From an uncultured Pelagibacteraceae bacterium (lineage in GTDB: Bacteria; Pseudomonadota; Alphaproteobacteria; Pelagibacterales; AG-422-B15), in assembly GCA_902524795.1 (NCBI GenBank), contig CABZEU010000009.1:1-51028 (forward strand): 51,028 nucleotides of DNA, given 5' to 3'. Both the position numbers and the translations under genes were made by a program. The notes under the pieces are model-generated. The model was given only the letters and a program-made list of their open reading frames with translations. It searched no databases and was not told the origin of the DNA. Numbering within the stretch: the first letter of the stretch is position 1; each line of letters begins with the position of its first letter. This document shows positions 8,658 to 17,234 of the stretch, in pieces.

Positions 8658-9114
8658 CAAAATTATATTCTACAGTATCACTGATATCATTTAATCTTCT
8701 GGTATTTTTTGATTTTTTATAATTCATTTTTGAATACATTTTGTGAGCCTCCTTAAATCTAGTATCTGTCCACAAGAAAACTTTAGATTTATTCTCTTTC
8801 AAAGCAATATCCTCAACCTTTTTAACTAAACGTTTTGCCAATCCTTTTTTTCTAAATTTTTGGTCTATGTATAGTTTATGAATTTCAATTTCATTTTTTT
8901 TACTCGGAAGATATCCCATGCATCCAATAATTTTTTTTTTATCCTCTAAAACCCAAAACTTCCCTTTTTGTCCATGGAAATAAGAGTAAACGTATTTTAG
9001 TTCTGGTGAGTCATTTTCTACATCAAGAAAACAGTTTTGATAGTCCTTAAAACACTTTCTGATTAATTTAATAATCTGCTCTGAGTCTTTATTTCTTGCT
9101 AGTCTTAGATTCAT
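8641..9114 (-). CDS. GNAT-family N-acetyltransferase
   Basis: A 157-aa acetyl-CoA-dependent acetyltransferase. The core GNAT motif A is visible as IHKLYIDQKFRKKGLAKRLV (R/Q-x-x-G-x-G/A pyrophosphate loop with K-x-G-L-A). Motif B is near WTDTRFKEAHKMY. The substrate cannot be predicted. It is divergent from the short-chain dehydrogenase gene at 9135 and convergent with the permease gene, so it is probably transcribed alone. Confidence 0.85.
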   Translation of the reverse strand: MNLRLARNKDSEQIIKLIRKCFKDYQNCFLDVENDSPELKYVYSYFHGQKGKFWVLEDKKKIIGCMGYLPSKKNEIEIHKLYIDQKFRKKGLAKRLVKKVEDIALKENKSKVFLWTDTRFKEAHKMYSKMNYKKSKNTRRLNDISDTVEYNFVKDLG

Positions 9115-9134
9115 GAGATTAAATTATACTTTAA

Positions 9135-9944
9135 ATGAGCTATTTTAATAATAAAACGATATGGATTACGGGAGCTTCTTCTGGAATAGGAGAGGCATTG
9201 GCTGTTCATCTTTCAAAACTAAATGCGAACCTCATTCTTACTGCTAGACGAAAAGATGAACTAGAAAGGGTCAAAAATAGGTGTGGTAATAGCAATGTGC
9301 ATATATTCCCCTGTGATCTTGAGAATATAGATAATATAGATGAACTATCAAATAAAGTTCATGCTCAGTTTGATCAAATCGACATTTTGATAAATAACGC
9401 AGGTGTATCAGCGTGGTCATCTATAAAGGATACAAATTTTGAAGTATTTGAAAAAGTTATGAAGCTAAATTATTTGTCAGTAGTAAAACTAACTCAATCC
9501 GTATTACCAAAAATGATTGAACGTAAGTCTGGGCAAGTAGTTGCAAACACAAGTTTATTAGGTGTTTTAGCAATTAAAAAAAGAGGAGTTTACGCATCTT
9601 CTAAGCATGCAATGCATGGCTTTATGAATGTTTTGCGGGCAGAAATGCACGAACATAACATCAAAGTGAATACTGTTGCCCCAGGTTTAGTGGATACAGA
9701 AGTAGGCGTTAAGGCCTTGACTGAAGATGGATCTGCATATGGAAAAAATGATAGAGGACATGCTACTAAGGGAATGTCAGCTGAAGAAGCTGCTAAAATG
9801 ATCATGGATGCAATTAAAAAAAATAAAAGAGAAACTTATATCATTCCAATATTTAGTATTTCAAAAATTGCAATTTATTTGAATAGGTTTCTGCCGGGCA
9901 TAGCTTCAATATGGTCAAGAAACTATAATGAAGTAGAAGATTAA
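9135..9944 (+). CDS. short-chain dehydrogenase/reductase, membrane-associated type
   Basis: NAD(P)-dependent oxidoreductase with a Rossmann fold. The cofactor loop is TGASSGIGEA, with NNAG in the fourth strand. The catalytic Ser-Tyr-Lys set is represented by NTSLLG and YASSKHAM. At 269 aa it is slightly longer than the classical 250; the C-terminal tail (IIPIFSISKIAIYLNRFLPG) is hydrophobic, as in DltE/DHRS7-like SDRs. It stands alone between divergent and convergent neighbours. Substrate unknown. Confidence 0.87.
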   Translation: MSYFNNKTIWITGASSGIGEALAVHLSKLNANLILTARRKDELERVKNRCGNSNVHIFPCDLENIDNIDELSNKVHAQFDQIDILINNAGVSAWSSIKDTNFEVFEKVMKLNYLSVVKLTQSVLPKMIERKSGQVVANTSLLGVLAIKKRGVYASSKHAMHGFMNVLRAEMHEHNIKVNTVAPGLVDTEVGVKALTEDGSAYGKNDRGHATKGMSAEEAAKMIMDAIKKNKRETYIIPIFSISKIAIYLNRFLPGIASIWSRNYNEVED

Positions 9945-9955
9945 AATTGTAAGCC

Positions 9956-10540
9956 TTATTTTTGAATATCTTCAATTAAAAACTTCATACTATCTACGCC
10001 CCAAAACATTTCATTTTCAAGATAGAACGTAGGAACGCCAAATGATCCTTTTCCAATGGCAAATTCAGTATTTTCCCTTAATTTATTTTTTGTTTCATCA
10101 CTTGATATACCCTCAGAAAATGCATTAGCATCAATTCCAGATTGATTTGCAACTTGAGTTAATATTTCTTGATCATTTAAATTCATTGCTTTCACCCAAA
10201 TAGACTCAAACATTGTTTCCATGTATTTTTCAAGAAGCCCTTCTTTTTGAGATAATACTGCACCCCGCATATGAGGAACAGTAAGAATTGGAAAGTAAGG
10301 ATTCATTTTGAATGGAATATCTAATTTCTTTGACCAACGAGTGATATCCTTAAACATGTATTCACCTTTTTTTGGCACAGAAGCAGGTGGTTGATTTCCT
10401 GTAGCCTTGAAAATACCACCAAGTAAAACAGGCAATATTTCTACTGATGCTCCAGCATCTCTAAGAGCACCTAAGTTATTATAGGCTAAGTAAGAGTATG
10501 GACTTCCAAAATCAAAGCAAAATGTTACGTTTTTAGACAT
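9956..10540 (-). CDS. 2-hydroxychromene-2-carboxylate isomerase-like DsbA-fold protein
   Basis: A 194-aa thioredoxin-fold protein of the HCCA isomerase/kappa glutathione transferase family. The N-terminal FCFDFGSPYSYLAYNNL is the family signature, with Ser replacing the redox cysteine. Near the C terminus, GSFGVPTFYLENEMFWGVD is the cis-Pro/GVPTF region. Members isomerise a naphthalene-pathway intermediate with glutathione, but most environmental homologues have unknown substrates, and no other naphthalene gene is present here. The ATG is about 40 bases from the divergent lpxB start. Confidence 0.87.
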   Translation of the reverse strand: MSKNVTFCFDFGSPYSYLAYNNLGALRDAGASVEILPVLLGGIFKATGNQPPASVPKKGEYMFKDITRWSKKLDIPFKMNPYFPILTVPHMRGAVLSQKEGLLEKYMETMFESIWVKAMNLNDQEILTQVANQSGIDANAFSEGISSDETKNKLRENTEFAIGKGSFGVPTFYLENEMFWGVDSMKFLIEDIQK

Positions 10541-10581
10541 ATTTAATGGTATATATATAAAGAAAAAAAATAAATAGTAAA

Positions 10582-11727
10582 ATGAAGATTGCAGTAATTA
10601 CAGGAGAAGAGTCAGGAGATAAACTAGCAGCCTCCGCCATTCAAGAACTTAAACTTCAATACAAAAAAAATATTCATCTTTTTGGCATTGGAGGCAATGC
10701 CTTAAAAAAACAAGGAATAGATAATTTATTTGATATCTCAGAAATAAATGTGATGGGCCTTATAGAAGTTTTGCCCAAGGTGCTAAAGATTAATACAATT
10801 ATAAATAAAACGGTTGATAAAATTATTGAGATGAAACCGGATATAGTTTTTACGGTCGACAGCCCGGACTTTACACTTAGAGTAGCTAGGCGAATAAAAA
10901 GTAAAAAAAGAGAACTTAAAATTTTACATTATGTTGCTCCAAGTGTATGGGCATGGAGACCTGGAAGAATTAAAACAGTAAAAAAATCAGTCGATCATTT
11001 ACTAACAATACTTCCATTTGAAAAAAAAATCTTTGACTCTCATAATATAAAAACAACCTTTGTAGGCCATCCAATAACAGAGGTAGATTTGAGCGAATAC
11101 AAGAGTGATACAATAAATAAGCCAGAATCATCACAAAAAGAAATATTTTTAATACTGCCAGGTAGTCGCAGAAAAGAGATTGAAATGCTTCTTCCAACAT
11201 ATCTAAGTGCGGTCGATGAAATGAAATTAAAGACTAGGTTTCGACTTGTAATTCCAACAACAAAAAATATGACAAAAACAGTAAAAAGTATAATTGAAGA
11301 TTATTCATCTAATATACCAATAGAGGTTATTGATGATGAAAAAGAAAAATATTTATGCTTTTTCAATGCTAATTTTGCTATTGTTACATCAGGAACAGCT
11401 GCATTAGAACTAAGTTACTTTAATACATTATACGTTACAGCTTATCGCTTTAATCCATTAACTTACTTCTTACTTAACTTAATGATTAGGTCAAAAATTG
11501 GAAATCTGATTAATATCATTCTTGGCAAAATGGTAATTCCAGAATTGCTACAAAATGAATGCAACAAAAAAAATATTATAAAATTTATCAATAAGTATTT
11601 AGAGGATGAAAATTATAGGAGCGATGTAATAAATCAAACCAAAGAAGCGATTAAACAATTAAGTACTGCACAAACACCCAGCCGTTTAGCGGCGACAGCT
11701 ATTCTAGATGCCTGCAATGAGAAATAG
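10582..11727 (+). CDS. lpxB: lipid-A-disaccharide synthase LpxB
   Basis: Condenses UDP-2,3-diacylglucosamine with lipid X to form the lipid A disaccharide on the inner face of the cytoplasmic membrane. The 381-aa product is family length. Family motifs are GEESGDKLAA at the start, HYVAPSVWAWRPGR, LPGSRRKEIEML and TSGTAALEL in the C-terminal sugar-nucleotide domain. It shows that the organism makes lipid A. The end overlaps the recX-like gene by up to 20 bases, so it leads a coupled operon. Confidence 0.97.
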   Translation: MKIAVITGEESGDKLAASAIQELKLQYKKNIHLFGIGGNALKKQGIDNLFDISEINVMGLIEVLPKVLKINTIINKTVDKIIEMKPDIVFTVDSPDFTLRVARRIKSKKRELKILHYVAPSVWAWRPGRIKTVKKSVDHLLTILPFEKKIFDSHNIKTTFVGHPITEVDLSEYKSDTINKPESSQKEIFLILPGSRRKEIEMLLPTYLSAVDEMKLKTRFRLVIPTTKNMTKTVKSIIEDYSSNIPIEVIDDEKEKYLCFFNANFAIVTSGTAALELSYFNTLYVTAYRFNPLTYFLLNLMIRSKIGNLINIILGKMVIPELLQNECNKKNIIKFINKYLEDENYRSDVINQTKEAIKQLSTAQTPSRLAATAILDACNEK

Positions 11728-12241
11728 ATCTAGCTATACCGAGATTGAAGGTAAAGCTCTATGGTATTTACAGAGATACGCAACAAGCTCAGAAAACTTA
11801 AGAAGTTATTTAAAAAGAAAGGTTAAAGATACACATTTAAATGTTGGTTCTGACGAAATAATAAATACAATAATTTCTTCATTAGAGGATCAAAAAATAT
11901 TAGATGATAAGGTATTTTCTGAGAGTAAAATTAGAAACTTTCTTAACAGAGGTTGGTCATTAAAGAAAATTCAGTTTAGACTTCGTGAACTTAAAGTTAA
12001 AAATAACATAGTTGAAGATTGTATCGCTGAAGCAAAGGAAGTAAATAAAAATTTTGATTTAGTTGCTGCGGCAAAATTAGCAAGAAAAAAATCAATAGGG
12101 CCCTTTAGAAAAAAAGAATTAAATGAAAAAACAAAAAATAAAGAGTTAGGAATTTTGTCAAGAGCTGGTTTTTCTTATAACATTGTTAAACAAGTTTTAT
12201 TTGAGTCAGACATTGAGGAACTAGAGGAATTATATGATTAA
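11708..12241 (+). CDS. recX: regulatory protein RecX
   Basis: Binds RecA filaments and dampens recombinase activity. The 177-aa product has the tandem three-helix repeats of RecX: ALWYLQRYATSSENLRSYL at the start, then IRNFLNRGWSLKKIQFRLRE in the second repeat. ATGs at 11708 and 11717 are both possible starts, and both lie within the 3' end of lpxB. The neighbour is LpxB rather than RecA. It overlaps the next SDR gene by 8 bases. Confidence 0.85.
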   Translation: MPAMRNRSSYTEIEGKALWYLQRYATSSENLRSYLKRKVKDTHLNVGSDEIINTIISSLEDQKILDDKVFSESKIRNFLNRGWSLKKIQFRLRELKVKNNIVEDCIAEAKEVNKNFDLVAAAKLARKKSIGPFRKKELNEKTKNKELGILSRAGFSYNIVKQVLFESDIEELEELYD

Positions 12242-12989
12242 AGGTAAAGTGGTTATTGTAACGGGAGCAGCGAGAGGTTTGGGTCAGAAGTACATTATTG
12301 AAATGGCAAAGGAGGGAGCTCAAGTTGTCTTTGCTGATATCAATGATTGTAGTGAGACTGAAGCTAAAGTGTCTGAAATTACAAATGATTACCTTTGCCT
12401 TAATCTCAACGTTACTGAATTCGATTCTTGTGGCAAGCTGGTCAGTAGTGCTGTTGAAAAATTCGGGAAAGTGGATGTTCTTGTGAACAATGCAGCATTA
12501 TATGGAGCGCTTAAAAGCTCTAGGTTTGAAGATATTGATCCTGAGCAATGGGATAGAGCGATGAATGTAAATGTGAAAGGCTTATGGAATTGTTGCCGCG
12601 CAGTTTCTCCAGTTATGAGAGAAAATAAAAATGGATCAATAATCAATATAGCCTCACTTGCTGCAAAATACGGAATGCCTTATGCAGCAGACTATGCAAC
12701 TTCAAAAGCAGCGGTAATAGGACTTACTCGTGTAATGGCAAGGGAAATGGGCAAAGACAATATTCGAGTGAATGCAGTTGCTCCTTCAATGGTAAAGACA
12801 GAATCAGCAAAAGAGTTTTTAGGAGAAAAAGCCGAAAGAGGATTTGAAGTTATTTCAAAAGGCCAAATACTTCAAAAAACATTAGAAGTAGATGATATTT
12901 ATGGGACAATTTTATATTTGGCTAGTGATCATAGTAAGTTTGTTACTGGACAGACAATAATGGTGGATGGGGGTAGTATACTATCATAG
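12234..12989 (+). CDS. short-chain dehydrogenase/reductase (FabG-like)
   Basis: Classical 251-aa NAD(P)-dependent SDR. The cofactor motif is TGAARGLGQ and the structural motif is NNAALYG. The catalytic serine lies in NIASLA and Tyr/Lys in YATSKAAV. The C terminus VTGQTIMVDGGSIL is typical of FabG-type enzymes. The ATG overlaps the end of recX and the stop is 2 bases before the small ArfA-like ORF, so it is part of the lpxB operon. It may act on a 3-hydroxyacyl or polyol substrate. Confidence 0.9.
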   Translation: MIKGKVVIVTGAARGLGQKYIIEMAKEGAQVVFADINDCSETEAKVSEITNDYLCLNLNVTEFDSCGKLVSSAVEKFGKVDVLVNNAALYGALKSSRFEDIDPEQWDRAMNVNVKGLWNCCRAVSPVMRENKNGSIINIASLAAKYGMPYAADYATSKAAVIGLTRVMAREMGKDNIRVNAVAPSMVKTESAKEFLGEKAERGFEVISKGQILQKTLEVDDIYGTILYLASDHSKFVTGQTIMVDGGSILS

Positions 12990-12991
12990 GT

Positions 12992-13120
12992 ATGGTTGAA
13001 AAAAGAAGACTCAAAAGCAATCCAATAGCAAGAGAGTTGAGGACCACAAAATATAAACCGCATAAAATCCAGAATAAAAAAAAATTACAGGAACGCAAGC
13101 GAGTAAAAATTAAAATATGA
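12992..13120 (+). CDS. small basic ArfA-like protein (42 aa)
   Basis: A short ORF, easy to miss, that fills the gap between the SDR and nitroreductase genes. ATG at 12992 is 2 bases after the SDR stop, and the TGA at 13118-13120 overlaps the nitroreductase ATG as ATGA. The 42 residues are very basic. The stretch SNPIARELRTTKYKPHKI followed by a Lys run resembles the pattern N-x-(I/V)-A-x-x-L-x(4)-(F/Y)-x-(P/Q) plus a KK-rich tail of ArfA, the alternative ribosome-rescue factor, and of similar short proteobacterial proteins. Coupling on both sides supports translation. Assignment to ArfA is tentative; it could be another small ribosome- or nucleic-acid-binding protein. Confidence 0.55.
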   Translation: MVEKRRLKSNPIARELRTTKYKPHKIQNKKKLQERKRVKIKI

Positions 13121-13782
13121 TTAGTGTTTCAGAGGCTGTTGAAAAACGAAAATCGATAAGATCATTTATTGATAAGCCCGTAAGCGATGAAATCATTAAA
13201 AAAATTTTGGAAAAAGCAAGCCGATCACCTTCCGGAGGTAATTTGCAGCCTTGGAAAATCTATATTCTAAATGGGCAATCAATGAATGAATTTCTTTTAT
13301 TTCAAAAAGATTGGAAGGGTACAGATCATCCTGAATACCCGATCTATCCATCAAAGCTTAAAGAACCATATAGGACATCAAGATTTGAGGTGGGTGAACA
13401 GCTTTACGGCTCAATAGGTATTGAACGCGAAGACAAAGAAGCAAGATATAATCAGATGCTTGAGAATTTTAACTTTTTTGGTGCTCCCGCAGCACTCTTT
13501 TGTTTTATAGATCGACAAATGAACCAACCTCAATGGTCAGATTTAGGCATGTTTTTACAAACATTTATGTTACTAGCGCAAGAGGAGGGAATTGATACTT
13601 GCGCTCAAGAGTCATGGTCGTTGAAGCAAAAATTAGTTTCAGAGTTTGTAAGCGCTGAGGCTGATCTTATGTTGTTCTGTGGTATGGCAATTGGATATAA
13701 AGAAATGTCTGCACCAATAAATAATTATCAGACCAAGAGAAGAAACATTGATGAATGGGTGACGTTCGTTTCTAAAAAGTAA
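13117..13782 (+). CDS. nitroreductase-family FMN oxidoreductase
   Basis: A 221-aa FMN-dependent NAD(P)H oxidoreductase of the NfsB/NfnB-like superfamily. The N-terminal motif KRKSIRSF and SRSPSGGNLQPWKIY bind the FMN phosphate and ring. FCGMAIGYKEMSAPINNYQTKR is the usual C-terminal region. Its ATG overlaps the stop of the small ArfA-like ORF, so it is the last gene of the lpxB operon. It ends one base before the convergent dehalogenase-like gene. The physiological electron acceptor is unknown. Confidence 0.9.
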   Translation: MISVSEAVEKRKSIRSFIDKPVSDEIIKKILEKASRSPSGGNLQPWKIYILNGQSMNEFLLFQKDWKGTDHPEYPIYPSKLKEPYRTSRFEVGEQLYGSIGIEREDKEARYNQMLENFNFFGAPAALFCFIDRQMNQPQWSDLGMFLQTFMLLAQEEGIDTCAQESWSLKQKLVSEFVSAEADLMLFCGMAIGYKEMSAPINNYQTKRRNIDEWVTFVSKK

Positions 13783-13783
13783 A

Positions 13784-14677
13784 TTACTTATAAAGATTAA
13801 TTACAGCTTCAGCTAACTCTTCTGGCTGATCTTCTTGGATAAAATGACCACCATGAATTAACTTATGATCCATTCCTTCACAACCAGGAATTAATTTTTG
13901 AAATAGTTTTTCGCCTCCAGCAGAGACTTTGTCTTCAGTTCCGAATATTGTAACTGTTGGCTTTTTGAACTGCTTTAAAATTTTCCAAGCTTCTATATTT
14001 TCAGGGACACTTGGAGCATCTGGATCCATGGGCACAAGAGTTGGAAACTGTCTTGCACATGCTAAATAGTCCTCGCCTGGAAAGGGAGCATTGTATGCCT
14101 CAACTGCTTTATCTGATATTTTGTTTACTGTTCCTCCATATACAATTCTTCCAGAATTAAACTTTTCAACAGTTTGACTATATTTTTTCCAAGCATCAAA
14201 CCCCTCTGAAGACCCTTTGCCAATAGGAAGCCAAGTATTTGACAGTACAAGGCCATCAAATAGTTCAGGATGATTGGCAACCATTCTTAAACCAATAAGT
14301 CCTCCCCAATCTTGGGCAAAAAGAGTTATATTTTTTAAACCTAACTGGCTGATAATTTCAGATGTCCAAACTACATGTCTTTCATAAGTATATTCTTCTT
14401 TTTCTTTGATCTTATCTGATTTACCAAAACCAATTAAATCAGGGGCAATTATACGTTTTCCACTTTTTTCCAAAATGGGAATCATTTTTCTGTAAAGATA
14501 TGACCATGTTGGCTCACCATGAAGAAGCAATATTGTTTCATCACTATTGCTGTTAACATCAACATAATGCATTCTGGCACTAAGATTATCAGCTATTTTA
14601 ATCGTAATATAATTTTCACTAAAATTGTAATCTTCAAGATTATTGAAGTATTCTTTTGGTGTCCTTAGAATTTCCAT
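13784..14677 (-). CDS. haloalkane dehalogenase-like alpha/beta hydrolase
   Basis: Predicted to cleave carbon-halogen bonds by hydrolysis. I start it at the ATG at 14677 because MEILRTPKEYF matches the usual N terminus of haloalkane dehalogenases; the frame extends 5 codons further to an ATG at 14692. From this start the oxyanion-hole motif HGEPTW is at residues 53-58. The nucleophile elbow is AQDWGG with Asp123 as nucleophile and the adjacent Trp124 as a halide ligand. The catalytic His is in the HGGHFIQED region near the C terminus. All the expected HLD elements are present, though fluoroacetate dehalogenases and epoxide hydrolases are related. Confidence 0.83.
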   Translation of the reverse strand: MEILRTPKEYFNNLEDYNFSENYITIKIADNLSARMHYVDVNSNSDETILLLHGEPTWSYLYRKMIPILEKSGKRIIAPDLIGFGKSDKIKEKEEYTYERHVVWTSEIISQLGLKNITLFAQDWGGLIGLRMVANHPELFDGLVLSNTWLPIGKGSSEGFDAWKKYSQTVEKFNSGRIVYGGTVNKISDKAVEAYNAPFPGEDYLACARQFPTLVPMDPDAPSVPENIEAWKILKQFKKPTVTIFGTEDKVSAGGEKLFQKLIPGCEGMDHKLIHGGHFIQEDQPEELAEAVINLYK

Positions 14678-14730
14678 AAACGAATAATACAATAAGATTA
14701 AAATAAAAAAATGCTAATTATCATCAATAA

Positions 14731-15969
14731 TTAATCTTCAAGGTATTCTTCTGCATCAGGATAAAGCTCCATGGAAGTAGGGGCTGCACGACTACTGATT
14801 AAAACAGTATTTCCTTGCTCATCAAGTGGTACAGCTGTTCGAACTGACATTCTGTATAAACCAAATAAACCTAAGCTAGAATGAGTCATAAATAGATAAA
14901 TCCAGAAACCATTTGCTCCTACTAAGTTAATGGCTAACCCAGCTAAAATTGGTCCTAGCGTAAGGCCAATACCCCCGGCCAATTGAAGACCTGAGCTTGC
15001 GGCAACCATTTCTTTTTTAGAAAGAAAGTCATTAGTATGTGCAATAGCAAGTGGATAAAGAGGGACAGTCAACCCACCAAAAATAAAAGTGATAGATATT
15101 AAAAAGAAAAAACTGTTTCCAAAAATTACTGCAAGTACAGCCAACAGTCCCGCTAACAATGAAACAATTACTATAATAGTTCTTCTATCGTATTTATCTG
15201 AGAGGTATCCAACAAGATACTGATTGATTGCGCCACCAATGATAAAGGTAAACATAAATATCGATACTTGTTGAACTGTCAAACCACTTGTAATTCCATA
15301 AATAGTCCCGATTCCCCATAATGCTCCATGAGCGAGGCCAGTAAGCATTGCAGCCACCACTCCTAAAGGTGAAGTTTTATACAATTCTTTAATTGATAAG
15401 AACTCAATTACACTAAAGTCTGGCTGCTTACTAACAACCACCAAAATGGGTACCAATGAAATTGAAATAAGTATTGAAACCAACATAAATAGTGAAGCTG
15501 TTTCTGGATCAGCAATATTTAAAAAAAGTTGTCCCAAAGCACTACCCGCCATACTTACCATCATGTAAACAGATAAGGCTTGACCTCGATTTTCATTTTC
15601 AGACAAGTCATTAATCCAACTTTCCGCCACTGTGTACATACCCACAAAACACATTCCAGAAATGAATCTCATTAAAAACCATCCAAGAAAACTTATGTGA
15701 ATTGAATGAAACAGAATTGATATTGATGCAATTGAAGCTAAAGCAGCAAACATTCTTACATGTCCAACTTTTCTTATGCGATGTGGAATAATTAAAGCAC
15801 CGCTTAAAAAACCTGCATAATAGCCGGTTAAGATTATACCAGCAGAAAGGGCAGAGTATCCTTCAATTGATGCTCTTACTCCAATAAGGCTTCCCTGAAG
15901 TCCATTCGCAAGCATCATCATGCCAACTCCGAAAAACAGAGCCCATGTCCCCTTGAGCAAATTATACAT
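14731..15969 (-). CDS. MFS transporter, YcaD-like
   Basis: A 412-aa major-facilitator protein with about 12 membrane segments. The N-terminal half includes the AESWINDLSENENRGQALS stretch found in YcaD-type carriers (E-S-W/A after helix 4, then N-x-R-G). The second half contains YLSDKYDRRTIIV, equivalent to the MFS loop motif G-x-x-x-D-R-x-G-R. A short acidic cytoplasmic tail ends the protein. Substrate unknown. It lies just downstream of the isoprenylcysteine-methyltransferase-like gene with an 18-base gap, so the two are probably co-transcribed. Confidence 0.87.
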   Translation of the reverse strand: MYNLLKGTWALFFGVGMMMLANGLQGSLIGVRASIEGYSALSAGIILTGYYAGFLSGALIIPHRIRKVGHVRMFAALASIASISILFHSIHISFLGWFLMRFISGMCFVGMYTVAESWINDLSENENRGQALSVYMMVSMAGSALGQLFLNIADPETASLFMLVSILISISLVPILVVVSKQPDFSVIEFLSIKELYKTSPLGVVAAMLTGLAHGALWGIGTIYGITSGLTVQQVSIFMFTFIIGGAINQYLVGYLSDKYDRRTIIVIVSLLAGLLAVLAVIFGNSFFFLISITFIFGGLTVPLYPLAIAHTNDFLSKKEMVAASSGLQLAGGIGLTLGPILAGLAINLVGANGFWIYLFMTHSSLGLFGLYRMSVRTAVPLDEQGNTVLISSRAAPTSMELYPDAEEYLED

Positions 15970-15988
15970 AGTAATTTTAGAAATTAAT

Positions 15989-16486
15989 TCAAAGCCATCT
16001 TCTGACTGACTTCTTATAGTCTAAATAAACTTTTCCAAATTCTTTTTCAAGATATTTTTCCTCAGGTACTATGACCCCATAAGTGAGAAGTGGAATAGAT
16101 ATAGCAGCAGCAAAAATGTACCACAAAGAATTAAATGCAACTCCACAGCTTGCTAAAATAATTACCATTGCAAGATAAATTGGATTTCTAGAAAATCTGA
16201 AACTACCCCCCACAAATAATTGATGTTGAATTGACTTTGGATGTGGATTTTCTTCATTATCAGAGAATATTTTCAGAGTATAGATCGCGAGTAAGAATGA
16301 CAAAACTGCAACAGTTAATCCAATAATTAAAAACGCTATATTGCCTTTGAAAATTGGTAAATGAATAAAAAAACTATCGAGTACGCTGGATACCAGCAAT
16401 CCTATCATCAACGCATAAGGGGGAAAAAAAGTTGTTCGGGCCCCTTGGGCTCTATTAGGCTTTATAGGGTCATTTTCACTACTCAT
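15989..16486 (-). CDS. isoprenylcysteine carboxyl methyltransferase-like membrane protein
   Basis: A 165-aa integral membrane protein of the ICMT/phospholipid methyltransferase group. The SAM-binding C-terminal region is visible as GGSFRFSRNPIYLAMV, followed after two helices by VPEEKYLEKEFGKVYLDYK and the terminal VRRWL. Four membrane segments are predicted. Bacterial members methylate small molecules or lipids rather than prenylated proteins, and the substrate is unknown. It is divergent from hisI. Confidence 0.85.
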   Translation of the reverse strand: MSSENDPIKPNRAQGARTTFFPPYALMIGLLVSSVLDSFFIHLPIFKGNIAFLIIGLTVAVLSFLLAIYTLKIFSDNEENPHPKSIQHQLFVGGSFRFSRNPIYLAMVIILASCGVAFNSLWYIFAAAISIPLLTYGVIVPEEKYLEKEFGKVYLDYKKSVRRWL

Positions 16487-16563
16487 ACATTTAATTTTTC
16501 TTTAATTTATTGAACATTTAATTTTTTTAAGTTAAACCCACGATAATTTATTTTACAAGTAAA

Positions 16564-17031
16564 ATGATGTTTAAAAAACGAAATTCAGTAGAGCAGGTAG
16601 AAGAGAGCGAAGATCTTGCTCCAAAATTTGATGAGAATGGTCTCATTGTAGTTACTACTGTAGATCATCAAACAAAAGAGATCTTGATGACAGGGTACAT
16701 GAATGAAGAATCCCTAACCAAATCAATTGAAACTAAAGAGGCTCACTATTACAGTAGGAGTCGAAAGACCATATGGCACAAGGGAGCGAAAAGTGGCTAT
16801 GTTCAAAAAATCAAAGAAATTTTAATAGATGATGACCAAGACTCCCTCTGTATGATGGTTGACATTGGTGAAAATGGTGCAAGCTGCCATGTTGGTTATA
16901 AGTCTTGTTTTTATCGAGAAATTGACTTAGAAGATACAAAAAATAAACCGGGTTTAAGGTTTAAAACAACTAAGAAAGTTTTTGATCCTAACGCAGTTTA
17001 TGGAGAAGAGCCTAACCCAACTAAACTATAA
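16564..17031 (+). CDS. hisI: phosphoribosyl-AMP cyclohydrolase
   Basis: Third step of histidine biosynthesis, opening the adenine ring of phosphoribosyl-AMP. Family motifs are LMTGYMNEESL, EAHYYSRSRKTIWHKG and ASCHVGYKSCFYR, which carries two zinc-ligand cysteines. The metal motif that often reads DCDxD is DDDQD here, without the first cysteine; I recall the same form from alphaproteobacterial HisI proteins. The 155-aa product has N- and C-terminal extensions beyond the usual ~110-130 core and is not fused to HisE. No other his gene is adjacent. rpmF follows 14 bases later. Confidence 0.92.
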   Translation: MMFKKRNSVEQVEESEDLAPKFDENGLIVVTTVDHQTKEILMTGYMNEESLTKSIETKEAHYYSRSRKTIWHKGAKSGYVQKIKEILIDDDQDSLCMMVDIGENGASCHVGYKSCFYREIDLEDTKNKPGLRFKTTKKVFDPNAVYGEEPNPTKL

Positions 17032-17045
17032 GGAACTTATTAGAA

Positions 17046-17231
17046 ATGGCCGTACCTAAGAGTAAGATATCAAATTCAAGAAGAGGAATGAGAAGATCTC
17101 ATCTAAGATTAAAAGGCAAAAATTTTATTGAAGATAAAGAGTCAGGTGAAATGCGTTTACCACATCATGTTGACATGACTACAGGCACATATAACGGAAA
17201 AAAAATCTTTACCCCTAAAGTTGAAAAGTAA
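17046..17231 (+). CDS. rpmF: 50S ribosomal protein L32
   Basis: A 61-aa basic ribosomal protein. MAVPKSKISNSRRGMRRSH is the L32 N terminus and GTYNGKKIF the C-terminal signature. The protein lacks the zinc-binding cysteines of some L32 versions, which is usual for proteobacteria. It follows hisI closely and is not next to plsX/fabH, where it lies in many other bacteria. It ends 3 bases before the convergent epimerase gene. Confidence 0.97.
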   Translation: MAVPKSKISNSRRGMRRSHLRLKGKNFIEDKESGEMRLPHHVDMTTGTYNGKKIFTPKVEK

Positions 17232-17234
17232 TTT

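Noticed and set aside
14705..14735. AT-rich inverted repeat at the end of the MFS gene
   Set aside because: Only A-T pairs and no T run; expected by chance at this base composition.
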